A program made the position numbers and the translations under genes. Shown one piece after another: positions 52,734 to 61,789 of a DNA stretch of 64,000 nt. Location of the stretch: positions 124,001 to 188,000 of the forward strand of contig NC_013860.1 in NCBI RefSeq assembly GCF_000010725.1, read 5' to 3'. This stretch comes from Azospirillum sp. B510 (GTDB taxonomy: Bacteria > Pseudomonadota > Alphaproteobacteria > Azospirillales > Azospirillaceae). The notes under the pieces are model-generated. The model was not told the DNA's origin, searched no databases, and was given only the letters and a program-made list of their open reading frames with translations. The stretch's first letter is position 1; each line of letters starts with the position of its first letter.

Positions 52734-54066
52734 CAGGGCTCCGAATCCGTGTTAACGGATATTAACGTCGAGGATAGCGTTGAGGTAATCGGTGTCCCAG
52801 CCTGCCAGCTTCCTGCGGAGCTTGATGCTGGTGGGTCTGGGAGTGGCGGCCGGCTTTTTGGTGGCGCGCCGTAATCCGGAGCGCGGCCGGGCGGGTTCGG
52901 CGGCCTTGCGGACGAGGTTGATGGCGAAGTGGCGGACGACGGCCATGTTCAGGGCGCCGTGGCCTTTGCGCAAGCGGGACTGGTCCTCGTTGAAGACGAC
53001 GTCGAGCAGCCAGTGCAGTTGGTTCTCGATGCGCCAATGGCCGCGCACGGCCTCGGCCGCCGCCTGGGCGGCGAGCGGGGCGGAGGTGATGTAATAGCGC
53101 GTGTCGGTGCGGCAACGATCCTTCAGCTCGGTCTTGCTGACCACCCGAACGATGGCGGCGACGGCGGGCAGGCGGACTTCGCCGGGAAAACGCCGCGCGC
53201 CGCTCAACCAATCGACCTGGCGCGCGACCGTGACCGCGCGCTGCTCGATCCGGCCATGGCCCTTGTCGATATCGGCGGCGTGATCGAGCGTCTCCGGCGG
53301 TGCGCTGGTGAAGAAACTCTCGATCTCGTCGCGCAGGGTGGGCTGGTTGGCTTTGACCGCCAGCAGATAGTCGGCCCCGGCGTCGCGAACGGCCTGGGCG
53401 ATGGTGGCGTTGCAGGCGATGGCGTCGATGGTGACGATCGCGCCCTTGAGCCCGCCCTCGGTCGCCAGGCGCTCCAGCAGAACCGGAATGGCCGCCAGTT
53501 CGCTGGCTTTGTCCTCGACGGCCTCCTGGCCGAGGACCAGACGGCTGGTGGTGGCGAAGGCCGAGACCAAGTGCAAAGGGGCCTGCCCAAGGCTGCGGTC
53601 ATGGCTGCGTCGCGAGGTCTTGCCGTCGATGGCGACCAGTTCCGGCCGGTCGGGCCACGCCTCGCGCACCCAGGACAGGAAGCAGTCCTGGAACAGGCCG
53701 GGAGGGATCCGGTTCATGAACACGGTCAGCCAGCGTCCGCTCGGCACCCCATGGTGATAGGGCTGGAAGCGCCGCAGAAAGTCGAGCCGCGCTTCACCCC
53801 AGGCGGCGATCGCCTCGTAATCCTCGCAATCCGCGATCGTCCCGCACACCGCCAGAAGCAGGATCTCCGGTAACGGATAGGCGACCCGCCAGGGAGCACG
53901 CGGGTCGTCGATCCGCGAAAAATGTTCCAGCAGCGCCTTCAGCCGCGATTTCTCACCAAAGCCGGCTTCGATCGAACTCATGGGAGGACCTTCCAAGACG
54001 AGAGCCTCCACCGAATCAGAAACTTCCCAATTCGTAAACCGCTGTTAACCCGACTTCGGAGCCCTG
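52734..54066 (-). mobile_element. Complete ISAs1-family insertion sequence (1333 bp)
   Basis: Terminal inverted repeats begin CAGGGCTCCGAA at 52734 and, as reverse complement, at 54066; about 19 of the outer 23 bases match. The single gene fills the element. The left end lies in the 3' end of an IS3 OrfB. I see no clear target duplication, since the flanks differ, so later rearrangement is likely. Confidence 0.85.
52752..53981 (-). CDS. ISAs1-family transposase
   Basis: About 409 residues from ATG 53981 (MSSIEAGFGEKS); the frame extends to 54011. Characteristic blocks are LPEILLLAVCGTIADCEDYE, VAIDGKTSRRSHDR, TIDAIACNATIAQAV, ADYLLAVKANQPTL and GHWRIENQLHWLLDVVFNED. These cover the DDE core and the C-terminal conserved region, so it appears complete and possibly active. 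It shares the ends with the remnant at 51777. Confidence 0.9.
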   Translation of the reverse strand: MSSIEAGFGEKSRLKALLEHFSRIDDPRAPWRVAYPLPEILLLAVCGTIADCEDYEAIAAWGEARLDFLRRFQPYHHGVPSGRWLTVFMNRIPPGLFQDCFLSWVREAWPDRPELVAIDGKTSRRSHDRSLGQAPLHLVSAFATTSRLVLGQEAVEDKASELAAIPVLLERLATEGGLKGAIVTIDAIACNATIAQAVRDAGADYLLAVKANQPTLRDEIESFFTSAPPETLDHAADIDKGHGRIEQRAVTVARQVDWLSGARRFPGEVRLPAVAAIVRVVSKTELKDRCRTDTRYYITSAPLAAQAAAEAVRGHWRIENQLHWLLDVVFNEDQSRLRKGHGALNMAVVRHFAINLVRKAAEPARPRSGLRRATKKPAATPRPTSIKLRRKLAGWDTDYLNAILDVNIR

Positions 54067-54147
54067 CCTGCCGCTATCCTTGACTTACCGGGGCGACTGC
54101 GGTTTGTTCCGCATCGATGCAGGACTCTGAGCGGTAGGCTGGACCCG

Positions 54148-54873
54148 ATGGACCGAATCGACAACAAGGCTAACTACCGCTCGCCGACGTTGGTGTCCGA
54201 ATATGATGCCCAACGCCGGATCGGCGAGGATGACTATGTCAACAGTGTAGAGGTTGACTATTTCGTTACCCAGGTCCGCCGGCTTGCCGGTCCGAGCGGC
54301 TCGGTCATCGACATGGGAGCTGGCACTGGCAAGCTGTCTCTGGCTTTTGCCGAGCTTGGCTACGAGGTGATCGCCTTTGACCAGTCGGAAACGATGCTGG
54401 AGCGTTTGGATGCCAAGGCGCGGGAGAGAGGGCTCAGCATTACCTGCCGGCTTGGCGACATTGTTGCCGATGCACCTCAGGGGATGGTGGAGCCCAGCTA
54501 CGACGTTGCTGTGTCGTCGCGGGTGCTGATGCATGTGGCCGATCCTGACGCGATGATCGGCCATATGGCTGCGCTGTCCCGCCGCGGCATCGTGCTCGAT
54601 GCGCCCCGGCGCGTCAGCCCGAACCGGTTGTTGGTTGGATGGCGCGCGCTGACCGGGGGAGAGGTTTACCGCTGTTTTGGTGATAGCGCTTTGCCTAAAC
54701 TTATTGAAAGCAAGGGCTGCCAAGTTGTTAACAGGACTCCACTTTTTGTTGTGCCTATCGCAGCTCATTTGAAATTTTTTGATAAGTCTACAAGCGAATT
54801 CCTTGAGAAAAATCTGACGCACCTAAAATTAATATCTTCAACGATGTTCATATCTGCCAAGAAATTTCTTTAG
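54148..54873 (+). CDS. Class I SAM-dependent methyltransferase
   Basis: 241 residues. SAM motif I is SVIDMGAGTGKLSLAFAELG, with VIAFDQSETMLERL and DVAVSSRVLMHV after it. It fits Methyltransf_11/25. The first ~500 bases have GC near that of the host genome, but composition falls sharply from about 54670 on, so the gene straddles the start of the low-GC island. It is the first intact gene after the nested IS elements and likely belongs to the O-antigen set; the substrate is unknown. Confidence 0.78.
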   Translation: MDRIDNKANYRSPTLVSEYDAQRRIGEDDYVNSVEVDYFVTQVRRLAGPSGSVIDMGAGTGKLSLAFAELGYEVIAFDQSETMLERLDAKARERGLSITCRLGDIVADAPQGMVEPSYDVAVSSRVLMHVADPDAMIGHMAALSRRGIVLDAPRRVSPNRLLVGWRALTGGEVYRCFGDSALPKLIESKGCQVVNRTPLFVVPIAAHLKFFDKSTSEFLEKNLTHLKLISSTMFISAKKFL

Positions 54874-54932
54874 ATGTCTTGAGAGAATTGGTGGAAAATG
54901 AAATCACTCTCAAAACGCAAGGGGTAGTGGAG

Positions 54933-55703
54933 ATGAAAGTAGTCATTCTTGCTGGCGGGCTCGGAACTCGACTTTCTGAAGAAACAACTCAGAGACCTAA
55001 GCCGCTCGTTGAGATCGGGGGTCGGCCAATTATTTGGCATATTATGAAAATATATTCAACCCATGGATTCAATGATTTTGTAATATGTGCTGGATATAAA
55101 GGTTATATGATAAAAGAGTATTTTGCAAACTACGCAATTCACAATTCAAATATCCATGTAAACTTAAAGAGTGGTGAGATGAGATTGGAAAATTCCATGG
55201 CAGAGCCGTGGAATATATCAATTATTGACACTGGAGACTCTACGCTGACTGGAGGAAGAGTAAAGCGTATCAGTGCTTATCTTGGAGAAGATGAAGAATT
55301 TATGATGACATATGGAGATGGTGTTGGCGATGTGAATATTAAATCTTTGCTTGCGCATCACCGAGCAGAGGGACGTATGGCTACAGTAACTGGTGCCCAG
55401 CCTCCTGGTCGCTTTGGGCAGCTTAGCGTAACAGGAAATGTGGTTAATGCTTTCCAAGAAAAGCCGATAGGCGAAGCTGGGTGGATCAATGCGGGGTTCT
55501 TTGTATTGTCCCGCCAAGTTCTAGATTTTATTGAAGGAGACGATACAACTTTTGAAAGAGGGCCTTTGGAAAAGCTCTCTCACGATCAGCAACTTACGCT
55601 ATACCGGCATACGGGCTTTTGGTTGCCTATGGATACGGTAAGGGATAAAACTGTTCTCGAAGAAATGTGGCGTTCTGATCAAGCTCCTTGGAAGATTTGG
55701 TGA
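54933..55703 (+). CDS. rfbF: Glucose-1-phosphate cytidylyltransferase
   Basis: 256 residues, the usual length for RfbF/DdhA. The N-terminal nucleotidyltransferase motif is VVILAGGLGTRLSEETTQRP with KPLVEIGGRPI. Further blocks are GYKGYMIKEYFANY, MMTYGDGVGDVNI, GWINAGFFVLSR and FWLPMDTVRDK. The enzyme makes CDP-glucose from CTP and glucose-1-phosphate. I start at ATG 54933 because the extra residues upstream (frame open to 54879) are unlike the family. The gene is low in GC. The next gene, rfbG, starts five bases after its stop. Confidence 0.93.
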   Translation: MKVVILAGGLGTRLSEETTQRPKPLVEIGGRPIIWHIMKIYSTHGFNDFVICAGYKGYMIKEYFANYAIHNSNIHVNLKSGEMRLENSMAEPWNISIIDTGDSTLTGGRVKRISAYLGEDEEFMMTYGDGVGDVNIKSLLAHHRAEGRMATVTGAQPPGRFGQLSVTGNVVNAFQEKPIGEAGWINAGFFVLSRQVLDFIEGDDTTFERGPLEKLSHDQQLTLYRHTGFWLPMDTVRDKTVLEEMWRSDQAPWKIW

Positions 55704-55708
55704 AAGTG

Positions 55709-56818
55709 ATGAGTTCATTCCAGGATATTTATCGCGATCAACCTGTCCTTGTGACGGGCCATACTGGGTTTAAGGGGGGGTGGCTTGGTCTGTGGCTGCA
55801 CCAGCTCGGTGCTGTTGTCCACGGGTATTCACGGGATATACCCACAAATCCCGCTCTTTTTGAGATGGCACAATTGGATAGCCTGCTTCATCACAACATC
55901 GGTGATGTTCGTGATTTGGAGCATTTCCAAAGAGTCCTGCATCAGGCTCGCCCACGTTTTGTATTCCATCTTGCGGCGCAGCCGATCGTTTCTCGTTCTT
56001 ACTCTGATCCCATCGAGACAATGTCCACTAACGTTATTGGTACTAACGTAGTTTTGGAGGCGTTGCGATCAGTTGACTGGCCTTGCGCAGTTATAATGAT
56101 CACAAGTGATAAATGTTACGACAATGTTGAGTGGGTGTGGGGGTATCGCGAAACAGACTCTTTGGGTGGAAAAGATGTTTATAGTGGTTCTAAAGGGGCT
56201 GCAGAGCTTGTAATCCGTTGCTATGTTCATTCCTTCTTCAAGGAGCATCATCCTGTACGCATTGCTGTCGGCCGTGCAGGCAATGTGATCGGTGGAGGGG
56301 ACTGGGCTGCCGATCGTATTGTTGTCGATTGTGTTCGTTCCTGGTGTGCAGGAGAACGTGTTCTTCTACGCAGCCCATCGGCGACGCGACCATGGCAGCA
56401 TGTTCTCGAACCGTTGAGCGGTTATCTAGCTTTGGGAGCAACCCTTGCTGCCACTGCAAAGCAGCATGGAGAAGCCTTCAATTTTGGCCCGCGCGCTGAG
56501 CAAAGTCGGACTGTCGTTGAACTGCTGAACGACCTTGCGCGCATCTGGGGGCATTCTGCGCCTGAACAAGCTTATGAAATTATTGACCAAATCCCTTTTC
56601 ATGAAGCTGGCTTGCTAAAGTTGAACTGTGACAAAGCCCTATTGGGTTTGCGTTGGAGTCCGGTTCTAAATTATCAAGAGGCTGTGCAAATGACGGGTGA
56701 GTGGTATCGGGCTGTATTGCAGGATAAAGCTGACGCCCAATCTACTAGCCTAAAGCAGATCACCGCATATGAAAATCTTGCAGCAGATCGAAATATTGCT
56801 TGGAGTGATTCTAAATGA
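55709..56818 (+). CDS. rfbG: CDP-glucose 4,6-dehydratase
   Basis: 369 residues. The NAD motif is VLVTGHTGFKGGWLGLWL. FHLAAQPIVSRSYSDPIETM, IMITSDKCYDN, the catalytic YSGSK and GGGDWAADRIVVDCVRSW are diagnostic for RfbG/DdhB. It converts CDP-glucose to CDP-4-keto-6-deoxyglucose, the branch point for CDP-linked deoxysugars. I use ATG 55709. The stop overlaps the start of the next gene (ATGATG at 56815-56820). Confidence 0.93.
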   Translation: MSSFQDIYRDQPVLVTGHTGFKGGWLGLWLHQLGAVVHGYSRDIPTNPALFEMAQLDSLLHHNIGDVRDLEHFQRVLHQARPRFVFHLAAQPIVSRSYSDPIETMSTNVIGTNVVLEALRSVDWPCAVIMITSDKCYDNVEWVWGYRETDSLGGKDVYSGSKGAAELVIRCYVHSFFKEHHPVRIAVGRAGNVIGGGDWAADRIVVDCVRSWCAGERVLLRSPSATRPWQHVLEPLSGYLALGATLAATAKQHGEAFNFGPRAEQSRTVVELLNDLARIWGHSAPEQAYEIIDQIPFHEAGLLKLNCDKALLGLRWSPVLNYQEAVQMTGEWYRAVLQDKADAQSTSLKQITAYENLAADRNIAWSDSK

Positions 56819-57234
56819 TGACTTTTTTGACTCCCTTGAAACGTATTCCCACTCCAAAAGGCGAAGTACGGCACGGAATAAGGGTCGATGACGCAGGTTT
56901 TGCAGGATTTGGAGAGGCTTACATAAGTGAAATATTTTCAGGAGAAACAAAAGGTTGGAAGCGTCACCGTTTAATGACCATGAATTTGATTGTTTTGAAA
57001 GGTACTATCAATTTCTCTGTTTATGATGAATCCTCGAACGAGTGCAAAAAATTTCTCCTCTCAGAAGAGAATAAACATTTATATTATCGTCTCACTGTAC
57101 CACCTGGGCTCTGGATGGCATTCCGTGGAGAAGCAATGGGAAGCAGTCTGGTATTAAATATTGCAAGCCACGTCCATGATCCAGATGAAGCAGAGGTCAG
57201 AGAAATCAATGAATTTAGAGAATTCCGTCCTTAA
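56815..57234 (+). CDS. RmlC-like cupin, putative deoxysugar epimerase
   Basis: 139 residues, shorter than RmlC (~180). It has a cupin-like core with GFGEAYISEIFSGETKGWKR, LIVLKGTINFSVYDE and YYRLTVPPGLWMAFRGE, which resembles dTDP-4-dehydrorhamnose 3,5-epimerase and related sugar epimerases. Set between rfbG and a reductase-like gene, it probably epimerises the CDP-4-keto-6-deoxy sugar. The classic RmlC His/Asp catalytic pair is not obvious to me, so activity is uncertain. Its ATG overlaps the rfbG stop. Confidence 0.7.
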   Translation: MMTFLTPLKRIPTPKGEVRHGIRVDDAGFAGFGEAYISEIFSGETKGWKRHRLMTMNLIVLKGTINFSVYDESSNECKKFLLSEENKHLYYRLTVPPGLWMAFRGEAMGSSLVLNIASHVHDPDEAEVREINEFREFRP

Positions 57235-58111
57235 AGATATGAGAAAGACCAAAGGACCTATTCTTTTGGTTGGGGCATCTGGAATTTTGGGAAGTGCTTT
57301 TGACGCCATTATTCCGGCCGCATCCAAGATAATTCTTGGACGCGATATGCTTGATCTTCATCATCTAGACAGTGTTATTGCAAAAGTGGTGGGCGTGAAT
57401 CCAAGTTTGATCATCAATTGCGCCGCTGACACTGATGTAGAGGGTGCGGAGGATGCACCGGAACGTGCATTTGCTGTTAACGTCGGACTAGCAGGTGCTT
57501 TGGCTAAAGGAGCTTCTGAATCTGGCGCTGCGATGCTTCACTTTTCCAGCACAGGCTGCTATGGAGATTGGAAAGAGGAGCCGTATGTTGAGGACGATAT
57601 GCTGCGCCCAACAACAGTGCATCATCATACTAAAGCAGTTGGAGAAGAAGCTGTTCTAGAAGCTCATAGCAATGCATTAATTTTGAGATTGGGGTGGATA
57701 TTTGGCGGACTCCCTGAGCAGAAAAAGAATTTTGTTTGGTCTCGACTTGTCGAAACAGAGAGCAAGTCAGAGATTGGCGCTAATCCTCGGCAGATAGGAA
57801 ACCCGACATCTGCGAATGATGTGGCGGCGCTTTCATTAAGTCTTATTGAAAAAAATATAGAGGGTATTTTTAACTGTGTTGGTCCCGGTCGTCGCGTTTC
57901 ACGTCTTGACTATGTTTCTGAAATATTGAGGGCTGCTGGTATTCAAATAAAAGTAAAGCCTGTAAACTTTGTTCGAAGAGCACCGGTATCTCCCAATGAG
58001 TCAGCAATAAATAAAATGTTGGCTGCAGCTGGATTTGATGTTATGCCACCTTGGCACCAGTCCCTTGGTTGCTATGTACAGGAACTTGAAGCTTATCGTC
58101 GGAGAATGTAA
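57209..58111 (+). CDS. RmlD-like NAD(P)-dependent sugar reductase
   Basis: About 300 residues. ILLVGASGILGSAFDAI is the cofactor loop. IINCAADTDVEGAEDAPERA and LHFSSTGCYGDW with a following HHHTKAVGEE match the RmlD/dTDP-4-dehydrorhamnose reductase family (TDV..AE and xxxTK). It would reduce the 4-keto group of the CDP-sugar made by RfbG. The start is ATG 57209, with GAGG upstream and a 26-base overlap with the epimerase gene; ATG 57239 would avoid the overlap but has no ribosome-binding site. Confidence 0.78.
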   Translation: MNLENSVLKDMRKTKGPILLVGASGILGSAFDAIIPAASKIILGRDMLDLHHLDSVIAKVVGVNPSLIINCAADTDVEGAEDAPERAFAVNVGLAGALAKGASESGAAMLHFSSTGCYGDWKEEPYVEDDMLRPTTVHHHTKAVGEEAVLEAHSNALILRLGWIFGGLPEQKKNFVWSRLVETESKSEIGANPRQIGNPTSANDVAALSLSLIEKNIEGIFNCVGPGRRVSRLDYVSEILRAAGIQIKVKPVNFVRRAPVSPNESAINKMLAAAGFDVMPPWHQSLGCYVQELEAYRRRM

Positions 58112-58113
58112 AT

Positions 58114-59394
58114 ATGACTACTGACGTGCTGGTTCTCGGTGGCGGAATCGCTGGTTTGTCCGCTGCGGCAACGGCACGAAATTGTGGCTTAAGTGCTACA
58201 GTATTGGAAGAAGCATTATTGCCTGGGGGGCTGCTACGTAGTTTTGAGGTAGATGGTTTCCGCTTTGACAATGGCGTACATCTTTCCTTTGCAACTGAAC
58301 CTGAAGTGCGTGCGGTTTTTGACCAAACTCCCTGGATTGACCATGAAGCAACATCTTTTTGTCGCGATAATGGGATTTGGCTACGGCACCCAGTGCAAAA
58401 TAATCTCTATCCCTTATCTGTAGAAGAAAAAATTGCGTTGATTGATGGACTTGTGCATGAGCCACGGCAAGAGGTCAACAATTATCGGGAATGGCTTGTG
58501 CAGCAGTACGGAGCACCCATTGCTGAGCGGTGGCCTGTTGCCTATACAAAAAAGTATTGGACTGTATCAGCTGAACAACTTGGAATAGATTGGATTGGAC
58601 AGCGTATGCGTCGTTCCGATCTCAAAGAGGTTCTTCGTGGAGCATTGAGTGAGCGTGCTCCTAATACTTATTATATAAATCATATGCGCTACCCGAAAAA
58701 AGGGGGATATGGATCTTTTATTTCTCCGCTCGTTCAGATGGCGGATGTGGAATGCGGGCAAAGGATTGTGGAGGTTGATTATAAAAATCGTGTTGTCCGT
58801 TCGGCAGAAGGGAAATATTGGAGGTATCATCATCTTGTGAGTACATTGCCGCTTCCTAACTTGGTTTCAATGATGCCGGATGTGCCGGATTCTGTTTGCT
58901 CAGCTTCTAAAACATTATTTGCAACTTGTGTTGATCTTGTTTCTATTGGATTTAATTCTAAAATATCAATACCCAGCCTTTGGTTTTATGTGTATGATTC
59001 AGATGTCTTGGCAGCAAGAGTTTATTCGCCATCTTGGAAGTCTCCGGAAAATGCTCCTTCTGGTTGCTCTTCTCTTCAGTTTGAACTGTACTCATCTGTT
59101 AAATCTCCTATCAAAAAATCTGTGGATCAGATGGTTGAGAATTGTCTTTCTGCCGTGGAGGAGTTTGGTATTTCTTGTAGAAATGATGTACGCTTTACGC
59201 ATCATAAGCGCCTTCGGTATGCAAATGTAGTATTTGATCTTGGCATGGAAAAACGGCGTGACTTGGTGCGTAGTTGGGTAGAGAGTACAGGAATTTCCCT
59301 TGCTGGACGCTTTGGGGAGTGGGCTTATTTATGGAGCAATCAAAGTTTTATGTCTGGCCATCAAGCCATTTTAAATATAATAGGTAGAATTTAG
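58114..59394 (+). CDS. FAD-dependent oxidoreductase (UDP-galactopyranose-mutase/amine-oxidase-like)
   Basis: 426 residues. The N-terminal FAD motif is VLVLGGGIAGLSAAATARNC followed by LLPGGLLRSFEVDGFRFDNG, the GG-doublet pattern of protoporphyrinogen oxidase/UGM-type flavoproteins. The C-terminus SLAGRFGEWAYLWSNQSFMS also fits. Proteins of this kind occur in O-antigen clusters as sugar mutases or oxidoreductases. The substrate is not clear. GGAG upstream supports ATG 58114, three bases after the reductase stop. Confidence 0.75.
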   Translation: MTTDVLVLGGGIAGLSAAATARNCGLSATVLEEALLPGGLLRSFEVDGFRFDNGVHLSFATEPEVRAVFDQTPWIDHEATSFCRDNGIWLRHPVQNNLYPLSVEEKIALIDGLVHEPRQEVNNYREWLVQQYGAPIAERWPVAYTKKYWTVSAEQLGIDWIGQRMRRSDLKEVLRGALSERAPNTYYINHMRYPKKGGYGSFISPLVQMADVECGQRIVEVDYKNRVVRSAEGKYWRYHHLVSTLPLPNLVSMMPDVPDSVCSASKTLFATCVDLVSIGFNSKISIPSLWFYVYDSDVLAARVYSPSWKSPENAPSGCSSLQFELYSSVKSPIKKSVDQMVENCLSAVEEFGISCRNDVRFTHHKRLRYANVVFDLGMEKRRDLVRSWVESTGISLAGRFGEWAYLWSNQSFMSGHQAILNIIGRI

Positions 59395-59450
59395 TAGATA
59401 TAGCTTTTTAGAAGGCTATATGAGTCTGTCAAAGATGAAAGGAAGAAGAA

Positions 59451-60323
59451 GTGCGTATCGGTATATTTACGGTGCACCATAAGGAAGGGATGAAGACACC
59501 ACAAGCATATCCATTTATCCCTTTTATGGTTGGGTGTTCAGGCACCCTCCCATCTGGATTCTTCGGTGATAATATGGGAAGAAATCTGCAAGACTCGGGG
59601 TTTCAATCCGCGTCCTATGGAGAGTTGCGCGCTCATTATAGCGTGTGGAAAAATCATTTAAATGATTTCGATGTGGTTGGGTTTCAACATTATAGAAGAT
59701 TTTTCTTCTTTGATACGCCGGAACTTCGAGAGTTGTTTCCAGAAGCAGAAATGATAAGAAGAGCGGTTTCTCGCCACCCTAATCTGTATATTAATTTTGG
59801 CATGAGGGATTTTGAAAGATTAATTAATGCAATGAATTCTGTCTCAGAATCTATTGCGAGAAGTATAAAGAATTATACCGAAAATGGTATTGTTTGTACT
59901 CAGAGACTTTTAACAGGAAAGAGCATTGCATCTTTCTTTCGAGAAGTTCATAAGGATTATCATTGGGATATATTTTCATCAATTTTGCAAAAAAGAGGAG
60001 GGAAGTTTTCTGTTTTCAATTATGAATTGGAGAATAATTTTTGGGCGCCATATTGCACAATGTTTATGATGAAATCATCAATTTTTTCTGATATTATGGA
60101 AACTCTCTTTGATGTTATGAGAGAGGTAGAGCTAGAGTTTCAAGCTAAGGGGATCGAGATAGAAGGTAGAGATTTGGGCTACATTGCTGAAAGATTGATT
60201 GCAGTAATCGTTCTGGATTATGTATTCAGAAATCCTGAGTCTAACCTCTTCGACCTTCCAATGGTTAGCTGCCTTTCTCAATATGAGAGTGGTATATATA
60301 CTTCGGTTGGGCGTGCAATATGA
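59451..60323 (+). CDS. DUF4422-type glycosyltransferase
   Basis: 290 residues from GTG 59451 with AAGGAAGAAG upstream. The family markers are YGELRAHYSVWKN and DVVGFQHYRRFFFF, typical of DUF4422 proteins in capsule/O-antigen clusters and thought to be glycosyltransferases. ENNFWAPYCTMFMMKSSIFS and GYIAERL near the end match the family end. It closes the low-GC island. IS5 debris begins 38 bases downstream. Confidence 0.8.
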   Translation: MRIGIFTVHHKEGMKTPQAYPFIPFMVGCSGTLPSGFFGDNMGRNLQDSGFQSASYGELRAHYSVWKNHLNDFDVVGFQHYRRFFFFDTPELRELFPEAEMIRRAVSRHPNLYINFGMRDFERLINAMNSVSESIARSIKNYTENGIVCTQRLLTGKSIASFFREVHKDYHWDIFSSILQKRGGKFSVFNYELENNFWAPYCTMFMMKSSIFSDIMETLFDVMREVELEFQAKGIEIEGRDLGYIAERLIAVIVLDYVFRNPESNLFDLPMVSCLSQYESGIYTSVGRAI

Positions 60324-60361
60324 TCTCTTTAGAGTCGGACTCGGGATCGGCATAGCTGTGT

Positions 60362-60760
60362 CTATGTCCTGGCCGCCCGTCTTGAGAGCAGTTTGACGCT
60401 TGCGATGAAGATCCAGGCGACGGCACTCTCGACGGTGGCCTCGAAGTCCTTGGCGAGGCGCCGATTGCGGTTAAGCCAGGCGATGGTGCGCTCGACGACC
60501 CGGCGCCGGGGCAGCAGTTCAAAGCCTTTGGCGGCGTCGGACCGCTTGACGATCTCCAGGGTCCATGTCCCGATCTGGGCCAAAGCGGTTTCCAGTTTGG
60601 GTCCAGCGTAGCCGCCATCCGCGAAGACGTGGCGAAGCCAAGGGTAGGGTGTGCGAACGGAGGCGAGGAGCGCCGGGGCGCCATCACGGTCCTGGATGTC
60701 GGCGGCATGAACGATGGCGGCGACCAGCAAGCCATTGGTGTCGGTCAACACAGTACGCAT
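60362..60760 (-). pseudogene. IS5-family transposase, C-terminal part
   Basis: From ATG 60760 the minus strand encodes TVLTDTNGLLVAAIVHAADI, DRDGAPALL, HVFADGGYAGPKLE and the final RRRVVERTIAWLNRNRRLAK, the C-terminal half of IS5 (IS427/IS1031 type) transposases. The first ORF and the N-terminal half of the DDE domain are missing; the sequence before residue 1 is unlike the family. It is a remnant at the edge of the IS66/IS21 cluster. Confidence 0.82.
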
Positions 60761-60934
60761 CCGGTGAGTGACGCGGGTGCGGATCGAATCGTTCAGCGTG
60801 CTGCTCGGTGGATTTGGATGAGTTCCTTAAGGCTTTCGACGCCATCTTCGGTCAGGGCATGGAACCACTGCTCGCCTGGGCCGTACCCCTCCGCCGAGCG
60901 CCGCCTTGTGACCGAGCGGGGAAGCTGAATCATT

Positions 60935-61363
60935 GTGCCTGTCCCTATGGCTATCCCTATGGCAGTCCCTATGACTATCCAACGCGTCGAGGTGATCACG
61001 GGCCAGGAGCGGCGGCGGCAGTTCAGCGACGAGGAGAAGCTGCGGCTGGTCGAAGAGGCGTTCCAGCCGGGCGTCAAGGCGACCGAAGTCGCCCGGCGCC
61101 TGGGCGTGGACGTCAGCCTGCTGTACCGCTGGCGCCGCCAGTTCTTCGGTCAGCAGCCCCGGCTGCCCGCCTTCATGCCGATCACCGTCGCCACCGACGC
61201 TCCGGCACCGGAGGAGGTGGCAGAGCCGACAGCGGCGCCAGCGGCCCCACCAGCCGGTCTCATCGAGGTCGAATTCGCGACGGCGCGCTTGCGCATCACC
61301 GGCCCGGTCGATCCGGCCCTGGTCGGCACGGTGATCGCCGCGCTGTCGGGACGGTCGGCATGA
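60935..61363 (+). CDS. tnpA: IS66-family TnpA
   Basis: About 142 residues from GTG 60935; ATG 60971 (MTIQRVEV) is an alternative. The helix-turn-helix block is RRQFSDEEKLRLVEEAFQPG and RRLGVDVSLLYRWRRQFFG, as in IS66 OrfA accessory proteins. A Pro/Ala-rich tail follows. The stop overlaps the ATG of tnpB. The MPVPMAIPMAVP repeat at the start is low complexity. Confidence 0.85.
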   Translation: MPVPMAIPMAVPMTIQRVEVITGQERRRQFSDEEKLRLVEEAFQPGVKATEVARRLGVDVSLLYRWRRQFFGQQPRLPAFMPITVATDAPAPEEVAEPTAAPAAPPAGLIEVEFATARLRITGPVDPALVGTVIAALSGRSA

Positions 61364-61707
61364 TCCCGGTCCCCTCGGGCGTTCGGGTCTGGCTGGCGGG
61401 CGGGGTCACCGACATGCGCTGCGGGATGAACTCTCTGGCGCTGAAGGTCCAGGAGGGTCTTGGCCGCGATCCCCATGCCGGCGATTTATACGTTTTCCGT
61501 GGGCGTCGCGGTGACATGGTGAAGTGCCTGTGGCATGACGGGCTCGGCATGTCGCTGTACGCCAAGAGGCTTGAACGGGGCCGTTTCATCTGGCCCAGCC
61601 CGGCCAGCGGAGCCGTGGCCATTTCCGCGTCCCAGTTCGCGTATCTGCTCGACGCCATCGACTGGCGCAATCCGCAGCAGACTTGGAGACCGCGCTCGGC
61701 CGGATAG
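61360..61707 (+). CDS. tnpB: IS66-family TnpB
   Basis: 115 residues beginning MIPVPSGVRVWLAGGVTDMR, with GMNSLALKVQEGLGRDPHAG, YVFRGRRGDMVKCLWHDGLG and LYAKRLERGRFIWP. These are the standard IS66 OrfB (IS66 Orf2) blocks, and the gene is complete. Its role in transposition is not well defined. Confidence 0.9.
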   Translation: MIPVPSGVRVWLAGGVTDMRCGMNSLALKVQEGLGRDPHAGDLYVFRGRRGDMVKCLWHDGLGMSLYAKRLERGRFIWPSPASGAVAISASQFAYLLDAIDWRNPQQTWRPRSAG

Positions 61708-61789
61708 GCTGCGGCACAGTGAATCAACCCGCCGCTCTCCGGCGGGAAGAGCGAGGATCGGTGCGGGTTTCCGGGTACAATCCGGCCCC

